Source: Pectobacterium fontis
Lineage (GTDB): Bacteria; Pseudomonadota; Gammaproteobacteria; Enterobacterales; Enterobacteriaceae
Direction: 5' to 3'
NCBI RefSeq assembly: GCF_000803215.1
Contig: NZ_JSXC01000034.1
Span: 124,001 to 188,000, forward strand
Length of the DNA stretch: 64,000 bases
A model generated the notes under the pieces. The model made no database searches. It was given only the letters and a program-made list of their open reading frames with translations, and was not told the origin of the DNA. Positions 22,319 to 35,426 of the stretch are shown here, piece after piece (within the stretch, counting starts at the first letter, position 1; each line of letters opens with the position of its first letter). A program made the position numbers and the translations under genes.

Positions 22319-22327
22319 GGGGAACTT

Positions 22328-23185
22328 TTGCTGAAGTATCGCCTGATTACTGCTTTTATTTTGATCCCGATTGTTATTGCAGCGTTGTTCTTGCTGCCTC
22401 CTCTGGGATTTACGCTCGTTACGTTGGCGGTTTGTATGCTGGCGGCATGGGAATGGGGTCAACTGGCCGGTTTTGCCTCTTATGGCCAACGCCTGTGGCT
22501 CGCGATTCTGTGCGGTTTATTGCTGGCGCTGATGCTGTTCTCACTCCCGGCCTACCATTATTCTGCTCATATTCCACAGATCAGTATTGCGCTTTGGTCA
22601 TCGCTGGTGTGGTGGGGCGTCGCGCTGCTTCTGGTGCTGTTTTACCCGGTTTCTGCCTCATTCTGGCGTCATTCGCGCACATTGCGGCTCGTATTCGGTA
22701 TTATGACGATCGTGCCATTTTTTTGGGGCATGGTCGCGCTGCGTCATTATGACTACGCGATGAATCCGTTTACGGGGGCCTGGTGGCTGTTGTATGTCAT
22801 GCTATTAGTGTGGGGGGCAGACAGCGGTGCTTACATGTTCGGTAAACTGTTTGGCAAGCGTAAACTGGCGCCAAAAGTCTCGCCGGGCAAAACCTGGGAA
22901 GGCTTTCTTGGCGGTTTGGCAACCTCTGCGGCGATCTCTGGACTGTTTAGTCTTTATGCACCGCTAACAGTGGCACCGTCAACATTGCTGGCTTGCTCTA
23001 TCGCTGCGGCGCTGGCCTCGGTGCTGGGGGATTTGACGGAAAGCATGTTCAAACGCGAGGCTGGCATCAAAGACAGCAGTCACTTAATCCCTGGGCATGG
23101 TGGTGTGCTTGATCGTATCGACAGCCTGACGGCTGCGGTTCCTGTGTTCTCTTGCCTGATGCTGCTGCTGTTTAAAGTGGCGTAG
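22328..23185 (+). CDS. cdsA: Phosphatidate cytidylyltransferase CdsA
   Basis: Integral membrane enzyme that makes CDP-diacylglycerol from phosphatidic acid and CTP. About eight membrane segments in 285 residues, and the C-terminal signature KDSSHLIPGHGGVLDRIDSL with the catalytic DR pair. Initiates at TTG (22328) with GGGGGAAC upstream, as in E. coli cdsA. Confidence 0.96.
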   Translation: MLKYRLITAFILIPIVIAALFLLPPLGFTLVTLAVCMLAAWEWGQLAGFASYGQRLWLAILCGLLLALMLFSLPAYHYSAHIPQISIALWSSLVWWGVALLLVLFYPVSASFWRHSRTLRLVFGIMTIVPFFWGMVALRHYDYAMNPFTGAWWLLYVMLLVWGADSGAYMFGKLFGKRKLAPKVSPGKTWEGFLGGLATSAAISGLFSLYAPLTVAPSTLLACSIAAALASVLGDLTESMFKREAGIKDSSHLIPGHGGVLDRIDSLTAAVPVFSCLMLLLFKVA

Positions 23186-23206
23186 AATAAAGCGGTAGAG
23201 CTATTT

Positions 23207-24562
23207 ATGCTGAGTTTTTTCTGGAATCTTGCCGCGTTTATCATTGCACTTGGAGTGCTGGTCACCGTCCATGAATTTGGGCATTTCTGGGTGGCGCGTC
23301 GCTGTGGTGTGAAGGTGGAACGCTTCTCCGTCGGTTTCGGTCGTGCGCTCTGGCGGCGCCGCGATCGTACCGGTACAGAATTCGTGATTGCACTGATCCC
23401 ACTTGGCGGTTACGTCAAGATGCTGGATGAGCGTGTCGATGCCGTCGCGCCAGAATTCCGCCACCAGTCATTTAACAATAAAACCGTCTGGCAGCGTGCG
23501 GCTATCGTCAGCGCTGGCCCGATAGCCAACTTCCTGTTTGCTATTGTGGCGTACTGGCTGGTGTTTATTCTCGGCGTGCCGGGTGTGCGTCCGGTAGTGG
23601 GTGAAATTCTGCCCAATTCCATCGCGGCGCAAGCGGAAATGTCGGCAGGAATGGAACTAAAGTCCGTTGATGGTATCGAAACGCCTGATTGGGATACTGC
23701 GCGTCTGGCACTAATCGGTAAAATTGGTGATAGCGAGGTTGTGATCGGAACCGCGCCTTTAGGCTCTGACCGTGTCGTCCAGAAAACGCTGGATTTACGC
23801 GATTGGCAGTTTGAGCCGGACAAACAAGATCCTGCCTCTTCGCTCGGGATTATTCCGCGTGGCCCGCAAATTGAGCCGATATTGCGTCAGGTGCAGGCAG
23901 GGTCGGCGGCGGAAAAAGCAGGTTTGCAAGTCGGAGATAGGATCGTTAAAGTCGACGGGCAGGCGCTAGCGCAATGGCGTGATTTTGTCATCGCTGTGCG
24001 TGATAATCCTGGGCAATCTCTTGCTCTGGCGGTGGAGCGGAATGGCGAAACCCTGTCGTTAACGTTAATGCCAGACAGCAAATCGGTGGGGCGTGGCAAA
24101 GTTGAAGGGCTGGCGGGCGTGATGCCAAGCGTGACGCCGCTGCCTGAAGAGTATAGGACCGTGCGCCAGTATGGGCCGTTCAGCGCGATCTATCAGGCAA
24201 CAGATAAAACCTGGCAACTGATGAAATTGACCGTCAGTATGTTAGGGAAACTGGTTATGGGTGATGTTAAGCTGAACAACCTGAGTGGTCCGATTTCGAT
24301 TGCTCAGGGGGCTGGAATGTCAGCAGATTATGGATTGATTTATTACCTGATGTTTTTGGCCCTAATCAGCGTCAATTTGGGGATCATCAATCTATTCCCT
24401 CTGCCGGTATTGGATGGTGGACACCTGCTCTTTCTTGCAGTTGAAAAATTGAAAGGCAGGCCGGTTTCTGAGCGTGTGCAGGACGTTAGCTATCGCATTG
24501 GTACAGTATTGCTGATGTTGTTAATGGGACTCGCACTTTTCAATGATTTCTCTCGTCTCTAG
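23207..24562 (+). CDS. rseP: Sigma-E regulator, site-2 protease RseP
   Basis: Inner-membrane zinc metalloprotease (M50) that cuts RseA after DegS and so releases sigma-E. Zinc site HEFGH at residues 22-26 in the first membrane helix, two central PDZ domains (residues about 115-310), and the third zinc ligand in [13 protein letters not shown] near residue 400. About 451 residues. Located just before bamA, part of the envelope-stress regulon in E. coli. Confidence 0.97.
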   Translation: MLSFFWNLAAFIIALGVLVTVHEFGHFWVARRCGVKVERFSVGFGRALWRRRDRTGTEFVIALIPLGGYVKMLDERVDAVAPEFRHQSFNNKTVWQRAAIVSAGPIANFLFAIVAYWLVFILGVPGVRPVVGEILPNSIAAQAEMSAGMELKSVDGIETPDWDTARLALIGKIGDSEVVIGTAPLGSDRVVQKTLDLRDWQFEPDKQDPASSLGIIPRGPQIEPILRQVQAGSAAEKAGLQVGDRIVKVDGQALAQWRDFVIAVRDNPGQSLALAVERNGETLSLTLMPDSKSVGRGKVEGLAGVMPSVTPLPEEYRTVRQYGPFSAIYQATDKTWQLMKLTVSMLGKLVMGDVKLNNLSGPISIAQGAGMSADYGLIYYLMFLALISVNLGIINLFPLPVLDGGHLLFLAVEKLKGRPVSERVQDVSYRIGTVLLMLLMGLALFNDFSRL

Positions 24563-24597
24563 GCGCGGGATTAGGTTAGGAAAAACGCATAACAACG

Positions 24598-27030
24598 ATG
24601 GCGATCAAAAAGTTGCTCATAGCGTCGCTGCTGTTTAGCAGCGCAACCGTATACGGTGCAGACGGGTTCGTGGTGAAGGACATTCATTTCGAGGGCCTGC
24701 AAAGGGTTGCCGTCGGGGCGGCACTACTCAGTATGCCTGTTCGTGTTGGTGATACCATCGGTGACGATGACATCGGTAACACTATCCGTGCCTTGTTTGC
24801 GACTGGAAATTTTGAAGATGTTCGTGTTCTGCGCGATGGCGAAACGCTGATTGTGCAGGTGAAAGAACGTCCGACAATCGCCAGCGTCACGTTTTCCGGC
24901 AATAAGTCCGTCAAAGACGACATGCTGAAAGAAAACCTTGAGGCGTCGGGCGTGCGCGTCGGTGAAGCCTTAGACCGTACTGCGCTCACTAACATCGAAA
25001 AAGGGCTGGAAGATTTCTACTACAGCGTGGGTAAATACAGCGCCTCGGTTAAAGCCGTTGTCACACCACTGCCGCGTAATCGTGTCGATCTGAAGCTGGT
25101 CTTTACGGAGGGTGTTTCCGCCAAGATCCAGCAGATTAACATTGTCGGTAACAAAGCGTTCAGCTCCGACGAACTGATTTCTCGTTTCCAACTGCGTGAT
25201 GAAGTGCCGTGGTGGAACGTGGTGGGTGATCGTAAATACCAGAAACAAAAGTTGTCTGGCGATCTGGAAACCTTACGCAGTTTCTATCTGGATCGCGGCT
25301 ATGCGCGTTTCAACATTGATTCTACTCAGGTGAGCCTGACGCCAGATAAAAAAGGCATCTATATCACTATCAATATGACGGAAGGCGAGCAGTACAAGCT
25401 ATCCGGCGTGACGGTGAAAGGCAATCTGGCTGGTCACTCTGCGGAAATCGAAGGGTTGACGAAGATTGAACCGGGTGAACTCTACAACGGGACGAAAGTC
25501 ACCCGCATGGAAGAGGACATCAAAAAGCTGCTGGGTCGTTATGGTTATGCCTATCCGCGCGTCGTCACACAGCCAGAAATTAATGATGCCGACAAGACGG
25601 TGAAATTAAACATCAACGTTGATGCTGGTAACCGTTTCTATGTGCGTCATATCCGTTTTGACGGTAACGACACGTCTAAAGACTCGGTTCTGCGTCGTGA
25701 AATGCGCCAGATGGAAGGTGCCTGGTTAGGTAATGATCTGGTCGAACAGGGCAAAGAGCGTCTCAACCGACTGGGCTATTTTGAAAGTGTTGATGTAGAA
25801 ACGCAGCGTGTTCCCGGCGTGGCCGATCAGGTTGATGTGACGTATAAAGTTAAAGAACGTAATACGGGCACATTCAACTTTGGTGTCGGTTTCGGTACAG
25901 AAAGTGGCGTGAGTTTTCAGGCGGGAGTTCAGCAGGACAACTGGTTGGGAACGGGGAATTCCGTGGGTATCAGCGGGACGAAAAACGACTACCAGACGTA
26001 TGTCGAACTGTCACTGACCGACCCGTACTTTACCGTTGATGGTGTGAGCCTCGGTGGTCGTGTTTTCTACAACAAGTTTGAAGCATCCGACGCCGATCTG
26101 TCTGACTATACCAACGTAAGTTATGGCGTTGGCAGCACGTTGGGCTTCCCCATTAACGAGAACAACTCGTTGCGCCTCGGTGTGGATTATGTCCATAACG
26201 ACCTCTCAGATATGAGACCGCAGGTGGCAATGTGGCGTTATCTGAATTCTGTGGGGGTCACGCCTTCTGTCGTTGATGAGAACACCAAGTCCGATGCGGA
26301 TTTCAAAGCCAACGATCTTTTCCTGAATGCTGGATGGTCGTATAACAACCTTGATCGTGGCTACTTTCCGACGAAAGGGACGCGTGCCTCTGCTAATGCC
26401 AAGGTTGCTATACCTGGATCTGACAATGAATATTACAAACTGACGTTTGACTCAGCGAGCTATTATCCATTGACTGATAGTGGCAAATGGGTGCTCATGG
26501 GTCGAACCCGTGCGGGCTTTGCTGATGGCCTCGGTGGGAAAGAAGTGCCGTTCTACGACAACTTCTATGCTGGCGGCTCCAGTACGGTGCGTGGCTTCCA
26601 GTCGAATACCATTGGTCCTAAAGCGGCTTATTACCAATGTACAACAGGTACTCATACGTCATATTCAAACTGTCCGATTGATTCAACCAATCTGGATGAT
26701 GCCGTTGGTGGTAACGCGATGGCCGTGTTGAGTGCGGAACTGATCGTACCGACGCCATTTATCAGTGATAAATACGCGAATTCAGTACGTACCTCGTTCT
26801 TTATTGATGGCGGTACAGTATGGGATACCAACTGGGAAAATACGCCTGCCACGATTGCCGCAGGCGTGCCGGATTACAGTAAGGCGAGTAACTTCCGCGT
26901 TTCCAGCGGTATCGCGTTGCAATGGATGTCTCCGCTTGGGCCATTGGTTTTCTCCTATGCCCAGCCGGTGAAAAAGTACGATGGAGACAAGTCGGAACAG
27001 TTCCAGTTTAACATTGGCAAAACCTGGTAG
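24598..27030 (+). CDS. bamA: Outer-membrane protein assembly factor BamA
   Basis: Central Omp85 component of the BAM complex. 810 residues, the E. coli length: signal peptide ending VYG-ADG (about residue 20), five POTRA domains (about 22-420), and a 16-strand barrel with the conserved VRGF motif in loop 6 ([12 protein letters not shown], about residue 660). C-terminal residue is W after FNIGKT, whereas many outer-membrane proteins end in F or W. Co-directional with rseP and skp. Confidence 0.97.
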   Translation: MAIKKLLIASLLFSSATVYGADGFVVKDIHFEGLQRVAVGAALLSMPVRVGDTIGDDDIGNTIRALFATGNFEDVRVLRDGETLIVQVKERPTIASVTFSGNKSVKDDMLKENLEASGVRVGEALDRTALTNIEKGLEDFYYSVGKYSASVKAVVTPLPRNRVDLKLVFTEGVSAKIQQINIVGNKAFSSDELISRFQLRDEVPWWNVVGDRKYQKQKLSGDLETLRSFYLDRGYARFNIDSTQVSLTPDKKGIYITINMTEGEQYKLSGVTVKGNLAGHSAEIEGLTKIEPGELYNGTKVTRMEEDIKKLLGRYGYAYPRVVTQPEINDADKTVKLNINVDAGNRFYVRHIRFDGNDTSKDSVLRREMRQMEGAWLGNDLVEQGKERLNRLGYFESVDVETQRVPGVADQVDVTYKVKERNTGTFNFGVGFGTESGVSFQAGVQQDNWLGTGNSVGISGTKNDYQTYVELSLTDPYFTVDGVSLGGRVFYNKFEASDADLSDYTNVSYGVGSTLGFPINENNSLRLGVDYVHNDLSDMRPQVAMWRYLNSVGVTPSVVDENTKSDADFKANDLFLNAGWSYNNLDRGYFPTKGTRASANAKVAIPGSDNEYYKLTFDSASYYPLTDSGKWVLMGRTRAGFADGLGGKEVPFYDNFYAGGSSTVRGFQSNTIGPKAAYYQCTTGTHTSYSNCPIDSTNLDDAVGGNAMAVLSAELIVPTPFISDKYANSVRTSFFIDGGTVWDTNWENTPATIAAGVPDYSKASNFRVSSGIALQWMSPLGPLVFSYAQPVKKYDGDKSEQFQFNIGKTW

Positions 27031-27200
27031 TGTGACGTCAGTAGGTCGTATGCAGGGAATGTCGCATCGTTGTTCGTTGATATGAGTCGCTCATTGATAT
27101 GAACCGTTCATGGTATGAGTGTTGAATGCACGCTCATGTCATGACGCGGTGCTCATCATTAAGTGTTAAGACACAAATAGGTTAGGTTGAGGAGTTTATA

Positions 27201-27698
27201 GTGAAAAAGTGGTTATGTGCCGCAGGCCTCGGTTTAGCATTGGCTGCTTCAGCCAGCGTTCAGGCTGCTGACAAAATTGCCGTTGTTAACGTTTCCAGCA
27301 TTTTCCAACAGTTGCCACAGCGTGAAACCGTTGGCAAACAGCTAGAAAATGAGTTCAAAGGCCGTGCTTCTGAATTGCAATCTATGGAAAACGATTTACA
27401 GACCAAGATGCAAAAGTTGCAACGTGATAGTTCCACCATGAAAGCGAGCGACCGCAGCAAGATGGAAAAAGACATCATGGCGCAGCGTGAGCAGTTCTCA
27501 ACGAAAGCACAAGCTTTTGATCAGGATAACCGCCGTCGTCAGACGGAAGAACGCAATAAAATTCTGAGCCGTATTCAGGATGCCGTGAAAGCGGTTGCCA
27601 GCAAAGAAGGTTATGATGTTGTGATTGACGCTAACGCCGTTGCGTATGTCGCCAATGCCAAAGATATTACTGCCGATGTGCTGAAACAGGTTAAATAA
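27201..27698 (+). CDS. skp: Periplasmic chaperone Skp (OmpH)
   Basis: Trimeric jellyfish-shaped chaperone that holds unfolded outer-membrane proteins for BamA. Signal peptide of 22 residues (cut after SVQA), then [19 protein letters not shown] and a long charged helical hairpin (residues about 45-120). 165 residues. The stop is 3 bases from lpxD. Confidence 0.96.
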   Translation: MKKWLCAAGLGLALAASASVQAADKIAVVNVSSIFQQLPQRETVGKQLENEFKGRASELQSMENDLQTKMQKLQRDSSTMKASDRSKMEKDIMAQREQFSTKAQAFDQDNRRRQTEERNKILSRIQDAVKAVASKEGYDVVIDANAVAYVANAKDITADVLKQVK

Positions 27699-27701
27699 AC
27701 C

Positions 27702-28724
27702 ATGTATTCGATTCGACTGGATGCGTTAGCTCAACAGTTGGATGCACAATTACACGGTGATGGCGATATCGTCATCACCGGTGTTGCTTCTATGCATTCG
27801 GCAAAAGCTGGGCACATTACGTTTCTTTCCGACAGTCGTTACCGTGAGCAACTAGCAGTGACGCAAGCCTCTGTTGTTGTGTTAACGGAAGCGGATTTGC
27901 CTTACTGTCAGGTTGCTGCACTGGTAGTGAAGAATCCCTATCTTACCTATGCACGCATGGCACAACTTCTGGATACGACGCCACAGCCAGCAACCGATAT
28001 TGCGCCAAGTGCAGTTATTGCACCCGATGCGACGCTCGGCCAGCAGGTATCCGTGGGTGCAAATGCTGTCATCGAATCTGGCGCACAACTGGGTGATGGC
28101 GTTGTCATTGGCCCCGGTTGTTTTGTCGGTAAAGATGCTCGCATTGGCGCGGGGACGCGTTTATGGGCAAATGTAACGATTTATCACCGTGTGGAGCTGG
28201 GTGAGCATTGCCTGATCCAGTCTGGAACGGTTATCGGTTCTGACGGTTTTGGTTATGCCAACGATCGCGGCAACTGGGTGAAGATCCCGCAGTTGGGAAC
28301 GGTCAGGATTGGCGATCGGGTTGAGATTGGCGCAAGCACGACCATCGATCGCGGTGCGTTGGATGATACGGTCATTGGCAATGGTGTTATCATTGATAAC
28401 CAATGCCAGATTGCGCACAACGTCGTGATTGGCGACAATACCGCGGTCGCGGGTGGCGTCATTATGGCGGGAAGCTTGAAAATTGGTCGTTATTGCATGA
28501 TCGGCGGTGCCAGCGTGATTAACGGGCACATGGAGATCTGCGATAAAGTGACGGTCACGGGAATGGGAATGGTCATGCGACCTATCACAGAACCTGGGGT
28601 ATACTCTTCAGGCATTCCTTTACAACCCAATAAAGTATGGCGTAAAACCGCAGCGTTGGTGATGAATATTGATGAGATAAGCAAACGGTTGAAAGCCGTT
28701 GAACGAAAAGTCGATAACGTTTAA
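27702..28724 (+). CDS. lpxD: UDP-3-O-(3-hydroxymyristoyl)glucosamine N-acyltransferase LpxD
   Basis: Third acylation-pathway enzyme of lipid A synthesis. 340 residues: N-terminal uridine-binding domain, then hexapeptide-repeat left-handed beta helix (about 100-310) with the catalytic histidine in [12 protein letters not shown], and a C-terminal helix. Confidence 0.97.
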   Translation: MYSIRLDALAQQLDAQLHGDGDIVITGVASMHSAKAGHITFLSDSRYREQLAVTQASVVVLTEADLPYCQVAALVVKNPYLTYARMAQLLDTTPQPATDIAPSAVIAPDATLGQQVSVGANAVIESGAQLGDGVVIGPGCFVGKDARIGAGTRLWANVTIYHRVELGEHCLIQSGTVIGSDGFGYANDRGNWVKIPQLGTVRIGDRVEIGASTTIDRGALDDTVIGNGVIIDNQCQIAHNVVIGDNTAVAGGVIMAGSLKIGRYCMIGGASVINGHMEICDKVTVTGMGMVMRPITEPGVYSSGIPLQPNKVWRKTAALVMNIDEISKRLKAVERKVDNV

Positions 28725-28825
28725 TCACTCGCGTTTTATTTGCGGCCTGCCTGAAGACACCTAATTTAGGGTCTGCGCAGGCCGTGTTGTTGATGGCATC
28801 AGTTTTTATGGACAGGAAGAGTATT

Positions 28826-29281
28826 TTGACTACTGACACTCATACTCTGCATATTGAAGAGATTTTAGAATTATTACCGCACCGTTTCCCGTTTTTGCTA
28901 GTTGATCGGGTACTGGATTTTGAAGAAGGGAAGTTTCTGCGGGCGGTGAAAAACGTCTCTTTTAACGAACCCTTCTTCCAGGGCCATTTCCCAGGTAAAC
29001 CGATTTTTCCTGGCGTGTTGATTCTGGAAGCTATGGCTCAGGCCACGGGGATTCTGGCGTTCAAAAGCGTCGGTAAATTGGAACCGGGTGAGCTGTACTA
29101 TTTCGCCGCTGTTGACGAAGCGCGTTTTAAGCGTCCGGTGCAGCCAGGCGATCAAATGATCCTTGAAGTTGAATTCATCAAAGAGCGTCGTGGCGTTGCA
29201 CGCTTTAAAGGTGTTGCCAAAGTTGATGGCGAAGTGGCCTGTGAAGCGTCAATGATGTGTGCTCGTCGTCGGGAGTCCTGA
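28826..29281 (+). CDS. fabZ: 3-hydroxyacyl-ACP dehydratase FabZ
   Basis: Hot-dog fold dehydratase of fatty-acid elongation. Seen: the catalytic histidine in [18 protein letters not shown] and the glutamate in LILEAMAQ. The frame opens at 28784, but a TTG at 28826 with AGGAAGA upstream gives [19 protein letters not shown] and 151 residues, the E. coli form, which also uses TTG. Confidence 0.96.
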   Translation: MTTDTHTLHIEEILELLPHRFPFLLVDRVLDFEEGKFLRAVKNVSFNEPFFQGHFPGKPIFPGVLILEAMAQATGILAFKSVGKLEPGELYYFAAVDEARFKRPVQPGDQMILEVEFIKERRGVARFKGVAKVDGEVACEASMMCARRRES

Positions 29282-29285
29282 TAAC

Positions 29286-30074
29286 GTGATTGATCAAACC
29301 GCCTTTATTCACCCTAGTTCGATTGTTGAAGACGGTGCCATTATTGGCGCTGGCGTTCATATTGGCCCGTTCTGCTATATCGGTTCTCAGGTTGAGATCG
29401 GTGCAGGTACGGTGCTGAAATCACATGTCGTCGTCAATGGCGTCACTAAAATTGGTCGCGATAACGAAATCTATCAGTTCACGTCAATTGGTGAAGTGAA
29501 TCAGGATCTCAAGTATGCCGGGGAACCGACCCGCGTTGAGATTGGCGATCGTAACCGCATCCGTGAAAGCGTCACGATTCATCGCGGTACAACGCAGGGC
29601 GGTGGGTTGACTAAAGTTGGTAGCGATAACCTGTTGATGATCAACACGCATATCGCACACGACTGTGTGGTGGGTAACCGTTGTATTCTGGCGAATAATG
29701 CGACGCTGGGCGGCCACGTATCCGTCGATGATTTTGCAATTATCGGTGGGATGACGGCGGTACACCAGTTCTGCATTATCGGTGCTCACGTCATGGTTGG
29801 TGGATGCTCCGGTGTCGCGCAAGACGTACCGCCGTATGTGATCGCGCAGGGGAACCACGCCACGCCGTTTGGCCTGAACATCGAAGGCCTGAAGCGTCGT
29901 GGATTCGAGAAAGACACCCTGCATGCGATTCGTAACGCGTACAAACTGCTTTACCGCAGTGGTAAAACGTTGGATGAAGTGAAACCGGAAATTGAAGCGC
30001 TGGCGGCGGAATACCCGGCGGTGCAGGCGTTTACCGATTTCTTCGCCCGTTCTACGCGCGGCATCATTCGTTAA
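29286..30074 (+). CDS. lpxA: UDP-N-acetylglucosamine acyltransferase LpxA
   Basis: First committed acyltransfer of lipid A synthesis. 262 residues, nearly all hexapeptide repeats, with the catalytic histidine in [10 protein letters not shown]. Starts with GTG at 29286 ([12 protein letters not shown]), 4 bases after the fabZ stop, with GGGAG upstream; this reproduces the E. coli length. A longer frame from 29259 overlaps fabZ and is rejected. Confidence 0.96.
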   Translation: MIDQTAFIHPSSIVEDGAIIGAGVHIGPFCYIGSQVEIGAGTVLKSHVVVNGVTKIGRDNEIYQFTSIGEVNQDLKYAGEPTRVEIGDRNRIRESVTIHRGTTQGGGLTKVGSDNLLMINTHIAHDCVVGNRCILANNATLGGHVSVDDFAIIGGMTAVHQFCIIGAHVMVGGCSGVAQDVPPYVIAQGNHATPFGLNIEGLKRRGFEKDTLHAIRNAYKLLYRSGKTLDEVKPEIEALAAEYPAVQAFTDFFARSTRGIIR

Positions 30075-30077
30075 TCC

Positions 30078-31229
30078 ATGTCATCACGTCCTTTGACTAT
30101 TGGGCTGGTCGCCGGGGAAACTTCCGGCGACATCCTTGGCGCAGGCCTGATCCGGGCGCTAAAAGAAAAGGTGCCCGATGCGCGGTTTGTCGGCGTTGCC
30201 GGGCCGCGTATGCAGGCTGAAGGCTGTGAAGCCTGGTACGAAATGGAAGAGCTGGCGGTGATGGGCATTGTGGAAGTGCTTGAGCGGCTTCCTCGCCTGC
30301 TGAAAATTCGGCGGGATTTAACCCAGCGCTTCAGCGAACTCCAACCCGATGTTTTCGTGGGGATTGATGCACCTGATTTCAATATCACGCTGGAGGGGAA
30401 CCTCAAGCAGCGCGGCATCAATACTATTCACTACGTCAGTCCATCTGTGTGGGCTTGGCGTCAAAAACGCGTTTTCAAAATAGGTAAAGCGACCAATCTG
30501 GTGCTGGCCTTCTTGCCTTTTGAAAAAGCGTTTTACGATCGTTTCAATGTACCCTGTCGCTTTATCGGCCACACGATGGCAGATGCGATGCCGCTGCATC
30601 CCGATAAACTGGCCGCCCGTACGGCCTTGGGAATTGCGCCGGATGCGCACTGTCTGGCGCTGCTGCCGGGCAGCCGTGGCGCTGAAGTAGAAATGCTGAG
30701 TGCCGATTTCCTCAATACGGCTGTGCTACTGCGCCAACATTTTCCCGATCTGGAAATCGTGGTTCCGTTGGTCAACAGCAAGCGGCGTGAGCAGTTCGAG
30801 CGGATAAAAAGTAGCGTGGCTCCCGATCTCCGCGTGCATTTGCTGGATGGTCAGGCGCGTGAAGCTATGATTGCCAGCGATGCGGCGCTATTGGCATCCG
30901 GCACGGCGGCGTTAGAGTGCATGCTGGCGAAATGTCCGATGGTTGTCGGTTATCGTATGAAGCCGTTTACCTTTTGGCTGGCGCAGCGTCTGGTCAAAAC
31001 GCCGTGGGTATCACTACCTAACCTGCTGGCCGGGCGTGAGCTGGTGACAGAACTGCTACAGACCGACTGCACGCCAGATAAGCTGGCCGCCGCGCTGCTG
31101 CCACTGTTTGCCAATGCGGATAAAACGGCTGAATTGCGCACGACGTTTGTGGATTTGCATCAGCAAATTCGCTGTAACGCCGATGAGCAGGCGGCTCAGG
31201 CGGTGCTGGAATTAGTAAGGCCTTGTTAA
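30078..31229 (+). CDS. lpxB: Lipid-A-disaccharide synthase LpxB
   Basis: GT19 glycosyltransferase that joins lipid X and UDP-2,3-diacylglucosamine. Seen: [17 protein letters not shown] at the N-terminus, [14 protein letters not shown] and [13 protein letters not shown]. 383 residues. Starts 3 bases after lpxA. Confidence 0.96.
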   Translation: MSSRPLTIGLVAGETSGDILGAGLIRALKEKVPDARFVGVAGPRMQAEGCEAWYEMEELAVMGIVEVLERLPRLLKIRRDLTQRFSELQPDVFVGIDAPDFNITLEGNLKQRGINTIHYVSPSVWAWRQKRVFKIGKATNLVLAFLPFEKAFYDRFNVPCRFIGHTMADAMPLHPDKLAARTALGIAPDAHCLALLPGSRGAEVEMLSADFLNTAVLLRQHFPDLEIVVPLVNSKRREQFERIKSSVAPDLRVHLLDGQAREAMIASDAALLASGTAALECMLAKCPMVVGYRMKPFTFWLAQRLVKTPWVSLPNLLAGRELVTELLQTDCTPDKLAAALLPLFANADKTAELRTTFVDLHQQIRCNADEQAAQAVLELVRPC

Positions 31230-31248
31230 TAAGCATATTAATAAAACC

Positions 31249-31845
31249 ATGAGCGAAATATTTGTCTATCCGCAGGCGACCTGTATCGCTGGCGTTGATG
31301 AAGTTGGGCGTGGCCCTCTGGTTGGCGCGGTCGTAACCGCTGCGGTGATCCTGGACCCGACCCGATCCATTGTCGGGCTGGCGGATTCTAAAAAGCTGAG
31401 TGAAAAACGTCGGCTGGCGCTCTATGATGAAATCAAAGAGAAGGCGCTGGCATGGAGCCTCGGTCGTGCGGAGCCGGAAGAGATTGACCAACTGAATATC
31501 CTGCATGCTACCATGTTGGCAATGCAGCGTGCGGTCGCGGGATTGGCTATCAAGCCTGATTTTGTTCTCATTGACGGCAACCGTTGTCCGGCGTTACCGA
31601 TGCCCGCTCAGGCGGTGGTTAAAGGGGATAGCCGCGTGGCAGAAATCAGCGCGGCCTCGATTATGGCGAAAGTGACTCGCGATCGTGAGATGGTCGAGTT
31701 GGATCAACGCTTCCCCGCTTATGGCTTTGCTCAACACAAAGGCTATCCAACGGCTTTTCATCTGGAGAAACTGGCTGCGCTGGGCGCGACTGAGTTTCAC
31801 CGTCGGAGCTTCGCGCCAGTTAAACGTGCATTAGGTCTGGCGTAA
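31249..31845 (+). CDS. rnhB: Ribonuclease HII
   Basis: Removes ribonucleotides from DNA. 198 residues with the catalytic DE pair in [15 protein letters not shown] (D17, E18), further acidic ligand in FVLIDGNR, and [16 protein letters not shown]. Co-oriented between lpxB and dnaE as usual. Confidence 0.96.
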   Translation: MSEIFVYPQATCIAGVDEVGRGPLVGAVVTAAVILDPTRSIVGLADSKKLSEKRRLALYDEIKEKALAWSLGRAEPEEIDQLNILHATMLAMQRAVAGLAIKPDFVLIDGNRCPALPMPAQAVVKGDSRVAEISAASIMAKVTRDREMVELDQRFPAYGFAQHKGYPTAFHLEKLAALGATEFHRRSFAPVKRALGLA

Positions 31846-31931
31846 AACATCATTATTAACTCTCGGTGTGGCGTGCGCAGGCAATCGTGTCGCAGCCATG
31901 CTGACTAATCGATAAATTCTGGGATCCGGAG

Positions 31932-34900
31932 ATGGCCGAACCACGTTTTGTTCACCTGCGTGTTCACAGTGACTATTCCATGATCGATGGGCTGGCTAAA
32001 GTCGGCCCTCTGGTAAAAAAAACGGCGGCACTCGGCATGCCGGCGCTGGCGATTACCGATTTTACCAACCTGTGTGGGCTGGTTAAATTCTATGGTGGCG
32101 CGCATGGCGCAGGCATCAAGCCGATTATCGGCGCAGACTTCTATGTCGAAAGCGACGAGCTAGGGGATGAACTCGCGCATCTCACCGTGCTGGCGATGAA
32201 TAATAAGGGCTACCAGAATCTCACGTTGCTGATTTCTCGTGCTTATCAACGCGGTTATGGCGCAGCCGGGCCGACGATTGACCGCGATTGGCTGATTGAG
32301 CATCAGGAAGGGCTGATTTTACTGTCTGGTGGTCGCCGTGGGGATGTCGGTCAATTTTTGCTCCGCGGTAATCAGGCGCAGGCCGAACAGTGTCTGGCGT
32401 TCTATCAGGAGCATTTCCCTCAGCGTTATTATCTGGAGTTGACGCGTACCTCCCGCCCCGACGAAGAAAGCTATTTGCACGCGGCTGTCGAACTGGCAAC
32501 GCAGCACGGATTGCCGGTAGTGGCGACCAATGAAGTGTGTTTCATCAGTTCTGATGATTTTGATGCCCATGAGATCCGCGTAGCGATTCACGATGGCTAC
32601 ACGCTTGACGATCCCAAACGTCCACGTCATTACAGCCCGCAGCAGTACATGCGTTCCGAAGAGGAAATGTGCGAGCTATTTGCGGATATTCCTGAAGCGC
32701 TGGCGAACAGCGTTGAAATTGCCAAGCGCTGTAACGTAACAATCCGTTTGGGGGAATATTTCCTGCCGCAGTTCCCGACGGGCGATATGAGTACGGAAGA
32801 TTTTCTGGTTCAGTGCTCGAAAAAGGGGCTGGAGGAACGTCTCGAATTCCTGTTCCCTGACCCGGAAGTGCGCGCTGAGCGTCGGCCTGAATATGATGAG
32901 CGTCTGGACATTGAACTGGGCGTAATCAACCAGATGGGCTTCCCAGGCTACTTCCTGATCGTGATGGAATTTATCCAATGGTCGAAAGATAACGACGTGC
33001 CTGTTGGGCCGGGACGCGGTTCCGGCGCTGGCTCGTTAGTGGCTTACGCGCTGAAAATCACCGATCTGGATCCGCTAGAATTCGACCTGCTGTTCGAACG
33101 CTTCCTCAACCCTGAACGTGTCTCCATGCCTGACTTCGACGTCGATTTCTGTATGGAAAAACGCGATAAGGTCATCGATCACGTCGCGGAAATGTACGGA
33201 CGTGATGCGGTATCGCAGATTATTACTTTCGGTACGATGGCGGCGAAAGCGGTGATTCGTGACGTTGGGCGCGTGCTTGGGCACCCTTATGGGTTTGTCG
33301 ATCGTATCTCAAAACTGGTGCCGCCCGATCCCGGCATGACGCTGGAAAAAGCCTTTGCCGCTGAGCCGCAACTGCCGGAAATTTATGAAGCCGATGAGGA
33401 AGTGAAAGCGCTGATTGATATGGCGCGGAAGCTTGAAGGCGTAACGCGTAATGCCGGTAAACACGCTGGTGGGGTGGTGATATCCCCCACCAAGATCACC
33501 GATTTCGCACCGTTATATTGCGACGCGGAAGGGAACCATCCGGTTACCCAGTTTGATAAGAATGACGTGGAATATGCCGGGCTGGTGAAGTTCGACTTCC
33601 TTGGCCTGCGTACGTTGACCATTATCGACTGGGCGTTGGGGATGATTAACGCTCGTCGTGCGAAGCAAGGGCTGGAGCCGATTGATATCGCTGCGATCCC
33701 GCTCGATGACAAGAAAAGTTTCGACATGCTGCAACGCTCGGAAACCACAGCGGTATTCCAGCTTGAATCGCGCGGTATGAAAGACCTGATCAAACGCCTC
33801 AAACCTGACTGCTTTGAAGATATGATCGCTCTGGTAGCGCTGTTCCGTCCCGGCCCGCTGCAATCCGGTATGGTGGATAACTTTATCGACCGTAAGCATG
33901 GCCGTGAAGCGATTTCGTATCCTGATATCGAGTGGCAGCACGAGTCACTCAAGCCAGTGCTGGAGCCGACCTACGGCATAATCCTGTATCAGGAACAGGT
34001 GATGCAGATCGCGCAGGTGCTGGCGGGTTACACGCTGGGCGGCGCAGACATGCTGCGTCGTGCGATGGGGAAAAAGAACCCGGTCGAGATGGCGAAGCAG
34101 CGCGGTGGTTTTGAAGATGGCGCGAAATCCCGCGGGGTGAACGGCGAACTGGCAGTTAAGATTTTCGACCTGGTGGAAAAATTTGCCGGTTACGGCTTTA
34201 ATAAATCTCACTCCGCCGCTTATGCATTGGTGTCTTACCAGACGCTGTGGCTGAAGGCGCACTATCCTGCAGAATTCATGGCGGCGGTGATGACCGCCGA
34301 TATGGACAACACGGATAAAGTGGTGGGTTTGGTGGATGAATGCTGGCGGATGAATTTAAAAATTCTGCCGCCGGACATCAACAGCGGTCTGTATCACTTC
34401 CACGTTAATGACGATGGCGAGATTGTTTACGGCATCGGTGCAATTAAAGGCGTGGGTGAAGGCCCAATAGAAGCGATTATTGAAGCGCGTAATCAGGGCG
34501 GCTATTTTAGAGAACTGTTTGATCTTTGTGCACGTACCGACATTAAAAAGCTGAACCGTCGCGTGCTGGAAAAGCTGATTATGTCGGGTGCTTTTGATCG
34601 TCTGGGGCCGCATCGTGCCGCGCTGATGAACTCATTAGCGGATGCGCTGAAAGCTGCCGATCAGCACGCGAAAGCGGAAGCCATTGGTCAGGTGGATATG
34701 TTTGGCGTGCTGGCCGAGGCACCAGAACAGGTTGAACAATCCTACAGTACGGTGCCGCCGTGGCCGGAGCAGGTGGTGCTTGATGGTGAACGGGAAACGC
34801 TGGGGCTGTATCTGACCGGCCACCCGATCACGCAATATATTAAGGAAATTGAACGCTATGCCAATGGCGTGCGTTTGAAAGATATGCACCCGACGGATCG

Positions 34901-35414
34901 GGGCAAAATGACCACTGCCGTTGGGCTGGTGTTGGCGGCCCGCGTCATGGTTACCAAGCGGGGGAACCGTATTGGTGTCTGTACATTGGACGATCGTTCC
35001 GGTCGGCTTGAGATCATGCTGTTTACCGATGCATTGGAAAAATATCAGCATTTACTTGAGAAAGACCGTATCCTTATCGCCAGTGGACAGGTCAGCTTTG
35101 ATGACTTCAGCGGCGGGCTTAAAATGACCGTCCGAGAGTTAATGGATATCAGTGAAGCGCGGGAAAAATACGCGCGCGGGCTTGCTATCTCGCTGACTGA
35201 CAGGCAAATTGATGACCAGCTATTAAACCGTCTCCGTCAATCGTTGGAACCCCATCGATCGGGGACGATCCCAGTGCATCTCTACTACCAGCGTGAAGAT
35301 GCGCGCGCCCGATTACGCTTCGGGGCAGCATGGCGTGTAACGCCTGCCGATGCGCTACTGAACGAGCTGCGCACATTAGTGGGTAATGAGCAGGTGGAAC
35401 TGGAATTTGACTAA
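31932..35414 (+). CDS. dnaE: DNA polymerase III alpha subunit
   Basis: Catalytic subunit of the replicative polymerase, 1160 residues as in E. coli. Order: PHP domain ([14 protein letters not shown] at the N-terminus), C-family palm with the catalytic aspartates in PDFDVDF (about residues 399-405) after [17 protein letters not shown], helix-hairpin-helix region, OB fold (about 990-1075) and tau-binding C-terminus. Confidence 0.98.
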   Translation: MAEPRFVHLRVHSDYSMIDGLAKVGPLVKKTAALGMPALAITDFTNLCGLVKFYGGAHGAGIKPIIGADFYVESDELGDELAHLTVLAMNNKGYQNLTLLISRAYQRGYGAAGPTIDRDWLIEHQEGLILLSGGRRGDVGQFLLRGNQAQAEQCLAFYQEHFPQRYYLELTRTSRPDEESYLHAAVELATQHGLPVVATNEVCFISSDDFDAHEIRVAIHDGYTLDDPKRPRHYSPQQYMRSEEEMCELFADIPEALANSVEIAKRCNVTIRLGEYFLPQFPTGDMSTEDFLVQCSKKGLEERLEFLFPDPEVRAERRPEYDERLDIELGVINQMGFPGYFLIVMEFIQWSKDNDVPVGPGRGSGAGSLVAYALKITDLDPLEFDLLFERFLNPERVSMPDFDVDFCMEKRDKVIDHVAEMYGRDAVSQIITFGTMAAKAVIRDVGRVLGHPYGFVDRISKLVPPDPGMTLEKAFAAEPQLPEIYEADEEVKALIDMARKLEGVTRNAGKHAGGVVISPTKITDFAPLYCDAEGNHPVTQFDKNDVEYAGLVKFDFLGLRTLTIIDWALGMINARRAKQGLEPIDIAAIPLDDKKSFDMLQRSETTAVFQLESRGMKDLIKRLKPDCFEDMIALVALFRPGPLQSGMVDNFIDRKHGREAISYPDIEWQHESLKPVLEPTYGIILYQEQVMQIAQVLAGYTLGGADMLRRAMGKKNPVEMAKQRGGFEDGAKSRGVNGELAVKIFDLVEKFAGYGFNKSHSAAYALVSYQTLWLKAHYPAEFMAAVMTADMDNTDKVVGLVDECWRMNLKILPPDINSGLYHFHVNDDGEIVYGIGAIKGVGEGPIEAIIEARNQGGYFRELFDLCARTDIKKLNRRVLEKLIMSGAFDRLGPHRAALMNSLADALKAADQHAKAEAIGQVDMFGVLAEAPEQVEQSYSTVPPWPEQVVLDGERETLGLYLTGHPITQYIKEIERYANGVRLKDMHPTDRGKMTTAVGLVLAARVMVTKRGNRIGVCTLDDRSGRLEIMLFTDALEKYQHLLEKDRILIASGQVSFDDFSGGLKMTVRELMDISEAREKYARGLAISLTDRQIDDQLLNRLRQSLEPHRSGTIPVHLYYQREDARARLRFGAAWRVTPADALLNELRTLVGNEQVELEFD

Positions 35415-35426
35415 TATAGGAATACT

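Noticed and set aside
29259-29285. N-terminal extension of LpxA into fabZ
   Set aside because: GTG at 29286 gives the family N-terminus and length and has a proper ribosome binding site; the longer form overlaps fabZ coding sequence.
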